The position numbers and the translations under genes are program-made. From Methylorubrum rhodesianum (GTDB lineage Bacteria > Pseudomonadota > Alphaproteobacteria > Rhizobiales > Beijerinckiaceae): a stretch of 64,000 nucleotides of DNA. The notes beneath the pieces were generated by a model. That model saw only the letters and a program-made list of their open reading frames with translations. It was not told the origin of the DNA and made no database searches. The stretch is taken from positions 124,001-188,000 of the forward strand of contig NZ_JACHOS010000002.1 in assembly GCF_014199985.1 (NCBI RefSeq). The letters are read 5' to 3'. Position 1 is the first letter of the stretch. Each line of letters starts with the position of its first letter. Below, in pieces: positions 8,380-20,028 of the stretch.

Positions 8380-9294
8380 GTGTCGGCGTTGCGTACGAGG
8401 CGCGTGCGAGGCCTGGGGCTCGGCCCCCGCTGGATCGTCTCGGCCGTGGTGCCGTGGATGCTGGCGAGCGGCCTGCTGGTTTCCTTCACCGCCACCGCGG
8501 GGACCGACGCCACGCTCGGGCCGGACCGGCTCTCGGCGCGGGATGTCGCGGTGACCGGTGCGCTGGTGGCCTCCACCGCGTGGAGCCCGGACGTCATCGA
8601 TGCCGGTCTCGTTGCGCCCGGTGCTCCCCATGAGGCCGAGCCGGGAGAGGAAGGACTGCCTCCGCTCGCCGACTCCGACGGCGCGACCCCCGCCACGCCC
8701 CGTGCCGTTGCCCTGTCCTCGGTGACGCCGGCTCCCGCCGACGCGACTCCGATCGAGGTCGCCGCGTCGAATCTTGCCCTGCCGGGCTTCTCGGCCCGTC
8801 TCGATCGCGGCCCCTCAGCCCTCGATCCGCAGATGTCGGCGCCGGAGGCCAAGTCCCACTACGCCGACCTGATCGATCCGAATGCGATGGACCGCGAACA
8901 GCGCTGCCTCGCGGAGGCCGTCTATTTCGAGGCCCGCAGCGAGCCCGAGGAGGGACAGGCCGCCGTGGCGCAGGTGGTGCTGAACCGCGTCAAGAGCGGG
9001 CTCTACCCCTCCTCCGTCTGCGGCGTGGTCTATCAGAACCGCCACCGCTTCATGGGCTGTCAGTTCTCGTTCGCCTGCGAAGGCAAGTCGCTGCGCATCA
9101 CCGACGCCGATTCCTGGCGCAGCGCGACCCGCTTCGCCAGCGCGGTGATCGAAGGCCGCACCTATGTCAGCGAGGTCGGTGGCGCGACCCACTACCACGC
9201 CGACTACGTGCGCCCTGGCTGGTCACGCCGGCTTAAGCGCAAGGACATGATCGGCCGGCACATCTTCTATCAGCTCAAGCCCAATCAGACGTGA
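8380..9294 (+). CDS. SleB-type cell wall hydrolase
   Basis: A 304-aa protein with an N-terminal membrane or signal segment (about residues 15-40), a long Ala/Pro-rich linker (about 45-150), and a C-terminal Hydrolase_2 (SleB) domain. Domain signatures are CLAEAVYFEARSEPEEGQAA, with the catalytic Glu in the EAxYFEAR motif, then VAQVVLNRVKSGLYPSSVCG, CQFSFACEGK and GATHYHADYVRPGW. SleB-like enzymes are lytic transglycosylases acting on peptidoglycan. In non-spore-formers they are thought to help wall remodelling. The start is a GTG at 8380; downstream GTG and TTG codons are alternatives. It ends 36 bp from the convergent gene at 9331. Confidence 0.88.
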   Translation: MSALRTRRVRGLGLGPRWIVSAVVPWMLASGLLVSFTATAGTDATLGPDRLSARDVAVTGALVASTAWSPDVIDAGLVAPGAPHEAEPGEEGLPPLADSDGATPATPRAVALSSVTPAPADATPIEVAASNLALPGFSARLDRGPSALDPQMSAPEAKSHYADLIDPNAMDREQRCLAEAVYFEARSEPEEGQAAVAQVVLNRVKSGLYPSSVCGVVYQNRHRFMGCQFSFACEGKSLRITDADSWRSATRFASAVIEGRTYVSEVGGATHYHADYVRPGWSRRLKRKDMIGRHIFYQLKPNQT

Positions 9295-9330
9295 GGTCCG
9301 AGTCACGGTGCGGAAGGTCGGCGCGCCCGA

Positions 9331-13023
<3,693 letters not shown>

Positions 13024-13175
13024 CGCTCCTCCCGCGCCGATCGTGCGGCCGAGATTGCGCCCGCTGCTCCTGACGCGCAACGAGGCCCCGGCGTGACGCC
13101 CCAACTTGACGCTCCGGCGGGCGCGGGTCCAATGCGGCGCGCCTTCCAAAACCGTCAGCCGTTCGTGGGCCGTCG

Positions 13176-14066
13176 ATGCCGCCGCTTCTCGCACTCCCCT
13201 TTCCGGCCATCGATCCGGTCGCGGTCTCGATCGGACCCGTCGAGATCAAGTGGTACGCCCTGTCCTACATCGCGGGTCTCGTCGGCGGCTGGTTCTACGC
13301 GCGCCGGCTGGTCGCGGCGGATTCGCTCTGGGGTGTGGTCAAGCGCCCGACGCTCACCGACATCGACGACCTGATCGTCTGGGTCGCGCTCGGCGTCGTG
13401 CTCGGGGGGCGGATCGGCTATGTGCTGTTCTACAACCTGCCGCTCTACATGGAGCACCCGCTGGAGATCCTGGCGATCCGCAACGGCGGCATGTCGTTTC
13501 ACGGCGGGTTTCTCGGTGCGATCCTGGCGCTGCTGCTCTTCGCCCGCGCGCGCGGCCTCAACGGCTACACCATGCTCGACATCGCCGCCGTGGTGGTGCC
13601 GGTCGGCCTGTTCTTCGGGCGCATCGCCAACTTCGTGAACGGCGAGCTGTGGGGGCGCGCCGCGCCGGATTTCCCCTACGCCGTGGTCTTTCCCACCGGG
13701 GGTGACGTGCCGCGCTACCCGAGCCAGCTGTTCGAGGCCGCCACAGAAGGCTTGCTGCTGTTCATCGTCATGGCGCTCGCCGTGCGCCGGTTCGGTTTCC
13801 GCAAGCCGGGCCTTCTCGGGGGCATCTTCGTACTGGGCTACGCGCTGGCGCGAACCTTCTGCGAATTCTTCCGCGAGCCGGACCGGCAGCTCGGCTTCCT
13901 GTTCGGTCAGGATGTCAATGCGCTCGGCGGCGGCGTGACCATGGGGATGCTGCTCTGCGTGCCAATGGCGCTGGTCGGCCTCGTCTACATCGTGCTCGCC
14001 GCCCGCGGAGTGACGCGTCCGCGACAGGCGGGTCCGGAGATCCAGGCCGAAGCGGGACAGATCTGA
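13176..14066 (+). CDS. lgt: Prolipoprotein diacylglyceryl transferase
   Basis: A 296-aa inner-membrane enzyme that moves the diacylglyceryl group of phosphatidylglycerol onto the lipobox Cys of prolipoproteins. It has about seven membrane segments and the family signatures SFHGGFLGAI and GRIANFVNGELWGR, the latter holding the catalytic-region Asn/Glu/Arg. The start matches the usual short N-terminus (LPFPAIDPVAVSIGPVEIKW). It heads a tight cluster with a MidA-like methyltransferase (2-bp gap) and pgeF, an order common in alphaproteobacteria. The lipoprotein L,D-transpeptidase at 3959 is a likely substrate. Confidence 0.97.
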   Translation: MPPLLALPFPAIDPVAVSIGPVEIKWYALSYIAGLVGGWFYARRLVAADSLWGVVKRPTLTDIDDLIVWVALGVVLGGRIGYVLFYNLPLYMEHPLEILAIRNGGMSFHGGFLGAILALLLFARARGLNGYTMLDIAAVVVPVGLFFGRIANFVNGELWGRAAPDFPYAVVFPTGGDVPRYPSQLFEAATEGLLLFIVMALAVRRFGFRKPGLLGGIFVLGYALARTFCEFFREPDRQLGFLFGQDVNALGGGVTMGMLLCVPMALVGLVYIVLAARGVTRPRQAGPEIQAEAGQI

Positions 14067-14068
14067 GC

Positions 14069-15160
14069 GTGGACGCCGAGGCGACGCCGCTCCTGCAAAT
14101 CCTGGTTCGGGAGATCCGGGCGGACGGGCCGATCGGCCTCGACCGTTACATGGCGCTCTGCCTCGGACATCCCTCGCACGGCTACTACGCCACGCGCGAT
14201 CCCCTCGGCCGGAGCGGCGACTTCGTCACCGCGCCTGAAATCAGCCAGATGTTCGGCGAGTTGATCGGTGCCTGGACGGCGTCCGTGCTGCCGATGATGG
14301 CGGCGGCGGCACCGGGCGAGCGGCCCTGCCTCGTCGAACTCGGCCCGGGCCGCGGCACGCTGATGGCCGACGCCCTGCGGGTTCTGCGCGTGGCCGGCGC
14401 CGCTTTCGATCTCCACCTCGTCGAGACCAGCCCGGTGCTGCGCGGTATCCAGGCGGATCGGCTCGCCGGCGCCGCTCCGGCCTTCCACGATTCCGTGGCG
14501 AGCCTGCCGGACGCACCGCTCCTCGTGATCGCCAACGAGTTCTTCGATGCCCTGCCGGCCCGCCAGTTCGTGCGGACGGATCGGGGGTGGTGCGAGCGCC
14601 GGGTCGGCTTGACGGCCGCCGGCGACGCACTCGCCTTCGGCCTCGACCCGGAGCCCGATCCGCGTCTCACGGCACCAGCGCCGGAGGGCGCCGTCTTGAC
14701 CCTGCCGAGCCAGGGGCTCGCGGTCCTGCGCGATCTCGGCCGTCGCCTCGTCGCGAAGGGCGGCGCCCTGATCGTCATCGATTACGGCGGCGACCAGCCG
14801 GGCTTCGGCGACACCTTCCAGGCGGTGGCGGGCCACCGCTACGCCGATCCGCTGAGCCGGCCCGGCGAGGCGGACCTGACGCTGCAGGTCGATTTCGGCA
14901 CGCTTGCCCGCGCGGCCCGTGCGGAGGGTCTGGCTGCTCTCGGGCCGGTGACGCAGCGCGAATTCCTGCTGTCGCTCGGCCTCGACGCCCGCGCTGAGCG
15001 GCTGAAGGCCCGCGCCACACCGGACCAGGCGCGGGCGATCGAGGCCGCCGCCCGGCGCCTGACCGACCCGGACCCGCGCGGCATGGGCGCGCTGTTCAAG
15101 GTGCTCTGCGCCAGCCACCCGGCGCTCACGCCGCTGCCGGCATTCCCACCCCCGACCTGA
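14069..15160 (+). CDS. SAM-dependent methyltransferase, MidA/NDUFAF7-like
   Basis: A 363-aa protein of the MidA/NDUFAF7 (DUF185) family. The family signature SHGYYATRDPLGRSGDFVTA near residue 35 precedes EISQMFGELIGAW. The SAM-binding Rossmann motif follows in LVELGPGRGTLMAD (about 90-103), then VIANEFFDALPARQF. The mitochondrial homologue methylates an Arg of a complex I subunit; the bacterial role is less certain, so the target is inference. The start is a GTG 2 bp after the lgt stop, implying co-translation. Confidence 0.93.
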   Translation: MDAEATPLLQILVREIRADGPIGLDRYMALCLGHPSHGYYATRDPLGRSGDFVTAPEISQMFGELIGAWTASVLPMMAAAAPGERPCLVELGPGRGTLMADALRVLRVAGAAFDLHLVETSPVLRGIQADRLAGAAPAFHDSVASLPDAPLLVIANEFFDALPARQFVRTDRGWCERRVGLTAAGDALAFGLDPEPDPRLTAPAPEGAVLTLPSQGLAVLRDLGRRLVAKGGALIVIDYGGDQPGFGDTFQAVAGHRYADPLSRPGEADLTLQVDFGTLARAARAEGLAALGPVTQREFLLSLGLDARAERLKARATPDQARAIEAAARRLTDPDPRGMGALFKVLCASHPALTPLPAFPPPT

Positions 15161-15187
15161 GCCCATTCGTCGAGAGACCGCGAGATC

Positions 15188-15955
15188 ATGTTCATCGAAG
15201 CGCCCGAGCTGAGCTCGCATTCTTACGTACGGCACGCCTTCTTCACCCGACGGGGCGGCGTTTCCGAGGGTCTCTACGCTTCCCTGAACGGCGGGATCGG
15301 CTCGAACGACGAGCCGGCCCGCGTCGCCGAGAACCGGGCGCGGATGTGCGCGCAACTCGGACTGCCGAGCGACAACCTCGTCAGCCTCTACCAAGTGCAT
15401 TCGGCCGAGGTGGTGACCGTCGAGGCCCCGTTTCCCCTGGCCGAACGTCCGAAGGCCGACGCCATGGTGACCCGGGTGCCCGGCTTGGCGCTCGGCATCG
15501 CGACGGCCGATTGCGGCCCGATCCTGTTCGCCGACCCGGAGAACCGCGTCGTCGGCGCGGCCCATGCGGGCTGGAAGGGCGCACTCGGCGGTGTCATCGC
15601 CGCGACGGTTGCCGCCATGGAGGCACTCGGCGCCGAGCGCGAGCGCATCGTAGCCGTGCTCGGACCGACGATTTCGCAAGCCTCCTACGAGGTCGGCTCC
15701 GAGTTCGTTGAACGTTTTCGTGCAGACGTGCCGGGAAGCGAGAAGTTTTTCGCCGAAGGGCGACCCGGACACGCTCAATTCGATCTGCCAGCCTTCATTC
15801 TCGAAAGACTGGTGGAAGCCGGAATCGGCGAGGCGGCTTCTGTCAACTTGTGCACCTATGCCGATCCCGACCGATTCTACAGCTTCCGGCGCACGACGCA
15901 CCGCAACGAGCCGGATTACGGGCGACTGATATCGGCGATTGCACTCACTCCGTGA
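15188..15955 (+). CDS. pgeF: PgeF/YfiH laccase-domain protein
   Basis: A 255-aa protein of the YfiH family (formerly called polyphenol oxidase), now linked to editing of aberrant peptidoglycan precursors or to purine-nucleoside chemistry. Conserved elements visible: FTRRGGVSEGLYASLNGGIG, the metal-ligand His in YQVHSAEVV, the Cys of TADCGPILF, the His of GAAHAGWKGALGG, and GPTISQASYEVG. These are the usual Cys/His zinc ligands. It is the third gene of the lgt cluster, 27 bp after the methyltransferase. It was probably transcribed with them. Confidence 0.93.
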   Translation: MFIEAPELSSHSYVRHAFFTRRGGVSEGLYASLNGGIGSNDEPARVAENRARMCAQLGLPSDNLVSLYQVHSAEVVTVEAPFPLAERPKADAMVTRVPGLALGIATADCGPILFADPENRVVGAAHAGWKGALGGVIAATVAAMEALGAERERIVAVLGPTISQASYEVGSEFVERFRADVPGSEKFFAEGRPGHAQFDLPAFILERLVEAGIGEAASVNLCTYADPDRFYSFRRTTHRNEPDYGRLISAIALTP

Positions 15956-16351
15956 CTATATTCTTACGGTACTCACAAAAGTCGTTGTATCCGTGCAACG
16001 CCCACCGCAACGGTGCCCACGGCCAGGCTTTTGTGCGCTGAAGCACTCGCATGTCGCGCCGCATCCATCGTAAGCCTTGCGGCGTCGCGGAACGCCGTGG
16101 TTGCATCCCTGCGACAATCTGTCCGGAACCGTCACCAAAAAAAGCTCGGCCGTAAGTGAACCTTGGCCGTTTGGTGACGTTTCCCGGTTGGAACGACGGC
16201 AGACCAAGACCACTGCCACAAAGGGGCCGCCTTCGGGACGGTCGGCGTGGTCAAGCCGCAACAGCATCTTCCGGGATGCTGGCATAGATACGGGGCACCG
16301 TGCCGCCTCGCTTCCCCGGAAGCACCGGCACAGTCAGAGAGGACCAGAGTA
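15956..16351. other. Long leader/intergenic region before the outer-membrane protein gene
   Basis: These 396 bp hold no convincing gene. They are less GC-rich than their surroundings at the left end (for example gtgactatattcttacgg), consistent with a promoter for the abundant outer-membrane protein gene downstream. The main visible structure is the two-part inverted repeat at 16131-16178. Confidence 0.5.
16131..16178 (+). promoter_or_regulatory. Two-part inverted repeat upstream of omp
   Basis: GTCACCAAA (16131-16139) pairs with TTTGGTGAC (16170-16178). Inside it, CGGCC (16147-16151) pairs with GGCCG (16165-16169), with a 7-nt bulge on the left arm only. This could be a folded 5' leader or a regulator-binding site about 175 nt before the start codon. 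Confidence 0.45.
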
Positions 16352-17245
16352 ATGAAATCCTTCCTTCGCGCCGGTACGGCCATCGCCGGCATCGCCTTCG
16401 CCGGTTCGGCGCTCGCCGCCGACCTGCCGCGCCGCGCCGCTCCGCCGCCGGTGTTCCAGCCGGTGCCGGTCTTCACCTGGACGGGCTTCTACGCCGGTTT
16501 CAACGCCGGCTACGGCTTCGGCACCGGTGACGACAACAACGCTCCGACCGTGATCGGCGTGAACGGCCTCAGCGGCCTGGTCGCCCCGGGCGGCACCGCT
16601 GCCATCGCCTTCAACAACCGTCGCAGCGACGAAGGCTTCGTCGGCGGTGGTCAGATCGGCTACAACTACCAGTTCACCCCGGGCTCCGGTGTCGTGATCG
16701 GTATCGAGGCCGACGCCCAGTACGTCGACTTCGGTCGTGACCGGAACCGCTTCTCGGTCGCCCCGGGCTCCTCGCCGTTCCTGGCCGGCACCCAGATCTT
16801 CAACCCGAACGGTCTGTCCGGCCTCGACTTCTTCGGCACCGTCCGCGGTCGCCTCGGCTACGCCTTCGACCGCACCCTCGTGTACGGCACCGGCGGCTTC
16901 GCCTACGGCTCCGGCGGCGGCTCCGACTTCGGCCTGCCCGGCGGTTCGTCCGACGACTTCCGCACCGGCTGGGCCGCCGGTGGTGGTATCGAGTACGCTC
17001 TCCCGACCGACTCGTTCCTGAACTTCTTCAAGTCCTCGGCTGTCACGCTGAAGGTCGAAGGTCTCTACGTGAACCTCGATCGCGGCAACCGCCTGAACGG
17101 CGCCTTCGGTGCCACCCCGGCCGGCAACCTCGTCTACACGAACAGCCCGGGCGTGGTGCTCGCCTCCGGCAGCGTCGCTCGTCAGCGCGAGACCGAGTTC
17201 GCCGTCGTCCGCGCCGGCCTGAACTACAAGTTCGGCTCGTACTAA
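16352..17245 (+). CDS. Outer-membrane beta-barrel protein (Omp25/31-like)
   Basis: A 297-aa exported protein. A Sec signal peptide (KSFLRAGTAIAGIAFAGSALAA) ends at an ALA-A site, followed by a Pro-rich DLPRRAAPPPVFQPVPVF linker that opens many rhizobial Omp25/Omp31-type porin-like proteins. The rest is a beta-barrel of alternating aromatic and polar strands (WTGFYAGFNAGYGFG near the start; FAVVRAGLNYKFGSY at the end with a C-terminal aromatic, the usual barrel-assembly signal). Codons are strongly biased, suggesting high expression. The start has AGAGGA upstream. Strong terminators follow. Confidence 0.92.
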   Translation: MKSFLRAGTAIAGIAFAGSALAADLPRRAAPPPVFQPVPVFTWTGFYAGFNAGYGFGTGDDNNAPTVIGVNGLSGLVAPGGTAAIAFNNRRSDEGFVGGGQIGYNYQFTPGSGVVIGIEADAQYVDFGRDRNRFSVAPGSSPFLAGTQIFNPNGLSGLDFFGTVRGRLGYAFDRTLVYGTGGFAYGSGGGSDFGLPGGSSDDFRTGWAAGGGIEYALPTDSFLNFFKSSAVTLKVEGLYVNLDRGNRLNGAFGATPAGNLVYTNSPGVVLASGSVARQRETEFAVVRAGLNYKFGSY

Positions 17246-17256
17246 GATCTGGCGCC

Positions 17257-17282
17257 TCGGCGGTCCCTCACCGGACCGCCGA
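17257..17282 (+). terminator. Hairpin after omp
   Basis: TCGGCGGTCC pairs perfectly with GGACCGCCGA across a 6-nt loop, 11 nt after the stop codon. It lacks its own T-run but is the first of two stacked hairpins. Confidence 0.6.
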
Positions 17283-17294
17283 ACGTCTTCGGAG

Positions 17295-17325
17295 AAGCCC
17301 GGCCTTGCGGTCGGGCTTTTTCTTT
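17295..17325 (+). terminator. Intrinsic terminator of omp
   Basis: AAGCCCGGCC and GGTCGGGCTT form a 10-bp stem (one G-U pair) with a TTGC loop, followed at once by TTTCTTT. This is a classical Rho-independent terminator for the outer-membrane protein gene. Confidence 0.85.
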
Positions 17326-17353
17326 GTCCGGTGTCATGGTCTTTGTCCGGTGT
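17321..17353 (+). repeat. 14-bp direct repeat
   Basis: TCTTTGTCCGGTGT occurs at 17321-17334 and again at 17340-17353, a 19-bp period, just downstream of the omp terminator. It may be a small duplication. Confidence 0.7.
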
Positions 17354-17486
17354 TCTGGCACACCGGTTTGCGTGCCCGGCCGATGCGGACAATCGACGCC
17401 GGCCCCCTGACAAAAGCTCGACCGGTCCCCATCTCCTAGCCGCCGTGCGGTGACGAGGCCGTCGCCGCCTTCAGGAGGACGGCTCC

Positions 17487-18227
17487 ATGAACAGCGAAGA
17501 ACGCGACATCATCAACGGCATCTTCCAGCGCCTCGAGCAGGCGTCCGGTCAGCCCCGGGACGCCGATGCCGAACGTTTCATCGCCGAGAAGCTGCGCAGC
17601 CAGCCCTACGCACCCTACGCGATGGCCCAGCTGATCTACGTGCAGGAGGAGGCGATCAAGAGCCTGAACCAGCAGCTCGAACAGGCCCGCGCCCAGGCGC
17701 AGTCCCAGCCCTCCGGCGGCGGCGGCTTCCTGTCGAGCATCTTCGGCGGCGGTCAGCGCTCCGAGCCGCAGCGTCCGGCCGGTCAGGCCTGGGGCCAGCA
17801 GGGCGGGTACGGTCAGCAGGGCGGCTACGGTGGTCCGCAGGGCGGGCCTCAGCTCGGCTACGGCCAGCAGCCGGGTTACGGTGGTCCTCCGCAGGGCGGA
17901 CCCTGGGGTGGTCAGGCCCAGCAGCCGGCCCGCGGCGGCGGCTTCCTCGCCACCGCGCTTCCGATGGCGGCCGGTGCGGCGGGCGGCATGCTGCTCGGCA
18001 GCGCCCTCTCCAACGCCTTCGCGGGCGGGCATTCCGCGCTCGGCAGCGCTCAGGCGGCGGGCCTGGGCGGCGGTGACACGGGCGGCGGCATGTTCGGCGG
18101 CGGCGACCAGGATCTCGGCTCGGCGCTCGGCGGCGGTGACGGCGGCTTCCAGGACGCCTCGTTCGGCGGTGGCGGCGACGATTTCGGCGGCGACCTCGGC
18201 GATGGCGGGGATGACGACTGGGCCTGA
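17487..18227 (+). CDS. DUF2076 family protein
   Basis: A 246-aa protein. The N-terminal 65 residues form the helical DUF2076 signature (NSEERDIINGIFQRLEQA, then RSQPYAPYAMAQLIYVQEEA and a coiled-coil-like SLNQQLEQARAQAQ). The middle is low-complexity Gly/Gln/Tyr/Pro (repeats of GQQGGYGG), the region near 145-165 is hydrophobic (FLATALPMAAGAAGGMLLG), and the tail is acidic and Gly/Asp-rich (GDLGDGGDDDWA). It has been called a periplasmic ligand-binding sensor in some databases, without experimental proof. There is a good ribosome-binding site (AGGAGG) at the start. Confidence 0.85.
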   Translation: MNSEERDIINGIFQRLEQASGQPRDADAERFIAEKLRSQPYAPYAMAQLIYVQEEAIKSLNQQLEQARAQAQSQPSGGGGFLSSIFGGGQRSEPQRPAGQAWGQQGGYGQQGGYGGPQGGPQLGYGQQPGYGGPPQGGPWGGQAQQPARGGGFLATALPMAAGAAGGMLLGSALSNAFAGGHSALGSAQAAGLGGGDTGGGMFGGGDQDLGSALGGGDGGFQDASFGGGGDDFGGDLGDGGDDDWA

Positions 18228-18244
18228 TCGGGCCTGATCGAGTA

Positions 18245-18289
18245 GAAAAAAGAGCCCGGTGCCGGTCCCCCGGCACCGGGCTTTCTCTT
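18245..18289. terminator. Bidirectional intrinsic terminator
   Basis: AGCCCGGTGCCGG (18253-18265) pairs perfectly with CCGGCACCGGGCT (18270-18282) around a 4-nt loop. The plus strand continues TTTCTCTT, and the minus strand continues into CTTTTTTCT. It therefore serves both the DUF2076 gene and the convergent transpeptidase gene. Confidence 0.9.
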
Positions 18290-18302
18290 GGGTCGGAAGG
18301 CG

Positions 18303-19019
18303 TCAGATCACCTCGACGCGGGTCCCCACCGGTGTCCGCTCATAGAGGTCGATCACGTCCTCGTTCATCATCCGGATGCAGCCCGAAGACACGTTCTGCC
18401 CGATCGTGTGCGGCTCGTTGGTGCCGTGGATGCGGTAGAGCGAGGTGCCGAGATACATCGCCCGGGCGCCGAGCGGGTTCTCCGGCCCGCCCACCATGTG
18501 CCGCGGCAGGTCGGGACGGCGGCGCAGCATCTCGGCGGGCGGCGTCCAGTCGGGCCATTCCCGCTTGGCGGTGATCGTCTTAGCGCCGGTCCAGACGAAG
18601 CCCGGACGCCCGACGCCGATCCCGTAGCGGATCGCCTGTCCGCCCGGCTGGATCAGGTAGAGATACTTCGCATTCGTATCGATCACGATCTGGCCGGCCC
18701 GGCCGGGGCCGTCATAAGCGACGACTTGGCGGGCGTAGCGGGGGTCGATCGCCCGGGCAACGGCGCTCTCCTCGGGCCCCGGGCCGGTCGGCAGTGCCGC
18801 GAACCGGGCGCGCGGCTGTGCGACGGGGGCCGGGTGCGGCGCGGCCAGCGCGCCGTAGCCGTCGACGGCGGAGCGCCGCGCCGGACCCTGAGCGTCGCCG
18901 GTCATCAGGAACTCGATGAAGCCGCCGCCGTAGCGGCCCGGCTCGGCCTGGGCCATGGCCGGCCCGCACACTCCCACCATGGCGAGCGCCGTCAGCGCCA
19001 CGCTCCATTTCGCCCGCAT
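18303..19019 (-). CDS. L,D-transpeptidase (YkuD/ErfK-like)
   Basis: A 238-aa exported peptidoglycan crosslinking enzyme. The signal peptide (AKWSVALTALAMVGVCGPAMAQA) ends at an AMA-Q site, without a lipobox. The YkuD domain spans about residues 95-235 with the catalytic stretch RIHGTNEPHTIGQNVSSGCI (His and Cys). It resembles the lipoprotein transpeptidase at 3959 across the whole catalytic part: IDPRYARQVVAYDGPG here versus IDPKYRRQEVAYNGPE there. The two are probably paralogues with different anchoring. The start at 19019 has GGGAG upstream, and the longer frame to 19145 is rejected. It is divergent from cheZ. Confidence 0.92.
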   Translation of the reverse strand: MRAKWSVALTALAMVGVCGPAMAQAEPGRYGGGFIEFLMTGDAQGPARRSAVDGYGALAAPHPAPVAQPRARFAALPTGPGPEESAVARAIDPRYARQVVAYDGPGRAGQIVIDTNAKYLYLIQPGGQAIRYGIGVGRPGFVWTGAKTITAKREWPDWTPPAEMLRRRPDLPRHMVGGPENPLGARAMYLGTSLYRIHGTNEPHTIGQNVSSGCIRMMNEDVIDLYERTPVGTRVEVI

Positions 19020-19247
19020 CCCACACTCCCGCCCAGCACACGCGATGCGGAGAGCTTTTCGGCATTTGCCCTGCGGGCGATGAACAAACGTGGTGAATCG
19101 CCCAGACGGCCGGGCCGGCCCCCGCAAACCGCGCGGCGTCCTCAACGGCCGGTAAATGGCTCCGGTCGCCCGAAAACTTTCAGCAAATCGAAACCACTAC
19201 GCCGGATTGTGTCGCACGAGATCCGTCCCCGAAGGCCCGCCCGACCG

Positions 19248-19973
19248 ATGATCACCAAGCGCTACCGCATTGAGGAAAGCCTCGGATTGCCTGTACCGGC
19301 GGCCGGCATCTCTGCGGCTGCTCCGGAGACGCTACCGAATCCGCGCCTCGACGAGATTCTCACGGCGATCAACGATCTGCGGCGCATCACCCAGGCGAGC
19401 GCCGGCGAGACCATCGAGGCCTGCCGCCGCGAACTCGGCGAAGCGTTCGCCATGCGCCACGAACTCGAAGTGATGAAGGAGGCGATCACCCGCACCAAGT
19501 CGGAGATCGCCAGCCTTCACCGCTCCGAGAGCACCGGCAAGGGCATGCGGCGCGTCGCGGGCGAGCTCGACGCCGTGGTCGAGTCGACCGAGGAGGCCAC
19601 CTCGACCATCCTCGGCAGCATCGAGAAGATCGAAACCAATGCCAACATGATGCGCGGCATGCGCCTGACGAAGGCCGCTCAGGAGAATGTCGACGGCATT
19701 CTCGACAACGTCATCGCGGCCTACGAGGCCTGCAACTTCCAGGACCTGACGGGCCAGCGCATCAGCAAGATCGTCAGCGTGCTCAAGTTCGTCGAGGAGC
19801 ATCTCGACCGTGTGATCGAGGCCTGGAGCGGTCTCGACGGATTCCGGGACCTGCTCGCCGTAGAGACCGCCGCGGTCGACGAGAACGACGAGAGCTCGCT
19901 CCTCAACGGGCCGAAGCTTCAGGACGATCCCGGCCACGTCGACCAATCGGACATCGACGCCCTGTTCGATTGA
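19248..19973 (+). CDS. cheZ: Protein phosphatase CheZ
   Basis: A 241-aa all-helical protein. The CheZ catalytic helix is recognisable in [20 protein letters not shown] (residues about 160-180), whose Asp/Gln residues assist hydrolysis of CheY aspartyl phosphate. A long helical hairpin precedes it (residues about 40-150). The C-terminus ends in an acidic-hydrophobic tail ([10 protein letters not shown]), resembling the CheY-binding tail of E. coli CheZ. It is an orphan here: the other chemotaxis-type genes lie more than 40 kb away at 59-64 kb. The ATG at 19248 matches the family start; the frame is open much further upstream but overlaps the divergent transpeptidase. Confidence 0.88.
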   Translation: MITKRYRIEESLGLPVPAAGISAAAPETLPNPRLDEILTAINDLRRITQASAGETIEACRRELGEAFAMRHELEVMKEAITRTKSEIASLHRSESTGKGMRRVAGELDAVVESTEEATSTILGSIEKIETNANMMRGMRLTKAAQENVDGILDNVIAAYEACNFQDLTGQRISKIVSVLKFVEEHLDRVIEAWSGLDGFRDLLAVETAAVDENDESSLLNGPKLQDDPGHVDQSDIDALFD

Positions 19974-20028
19974 GTGCCGCGACGCGGCGGCCCTTCCAAC
20001 CGGAATCGCCGCGGCCTACATCGGAGCC

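Noticed and set aside
13985..15901. 638-codon minus-strand frame opposite the MidA-like gene and pgeF
   Set aside because: Both opposing genes have intact family motifs. This frame has none and is a GC-skew shadow.
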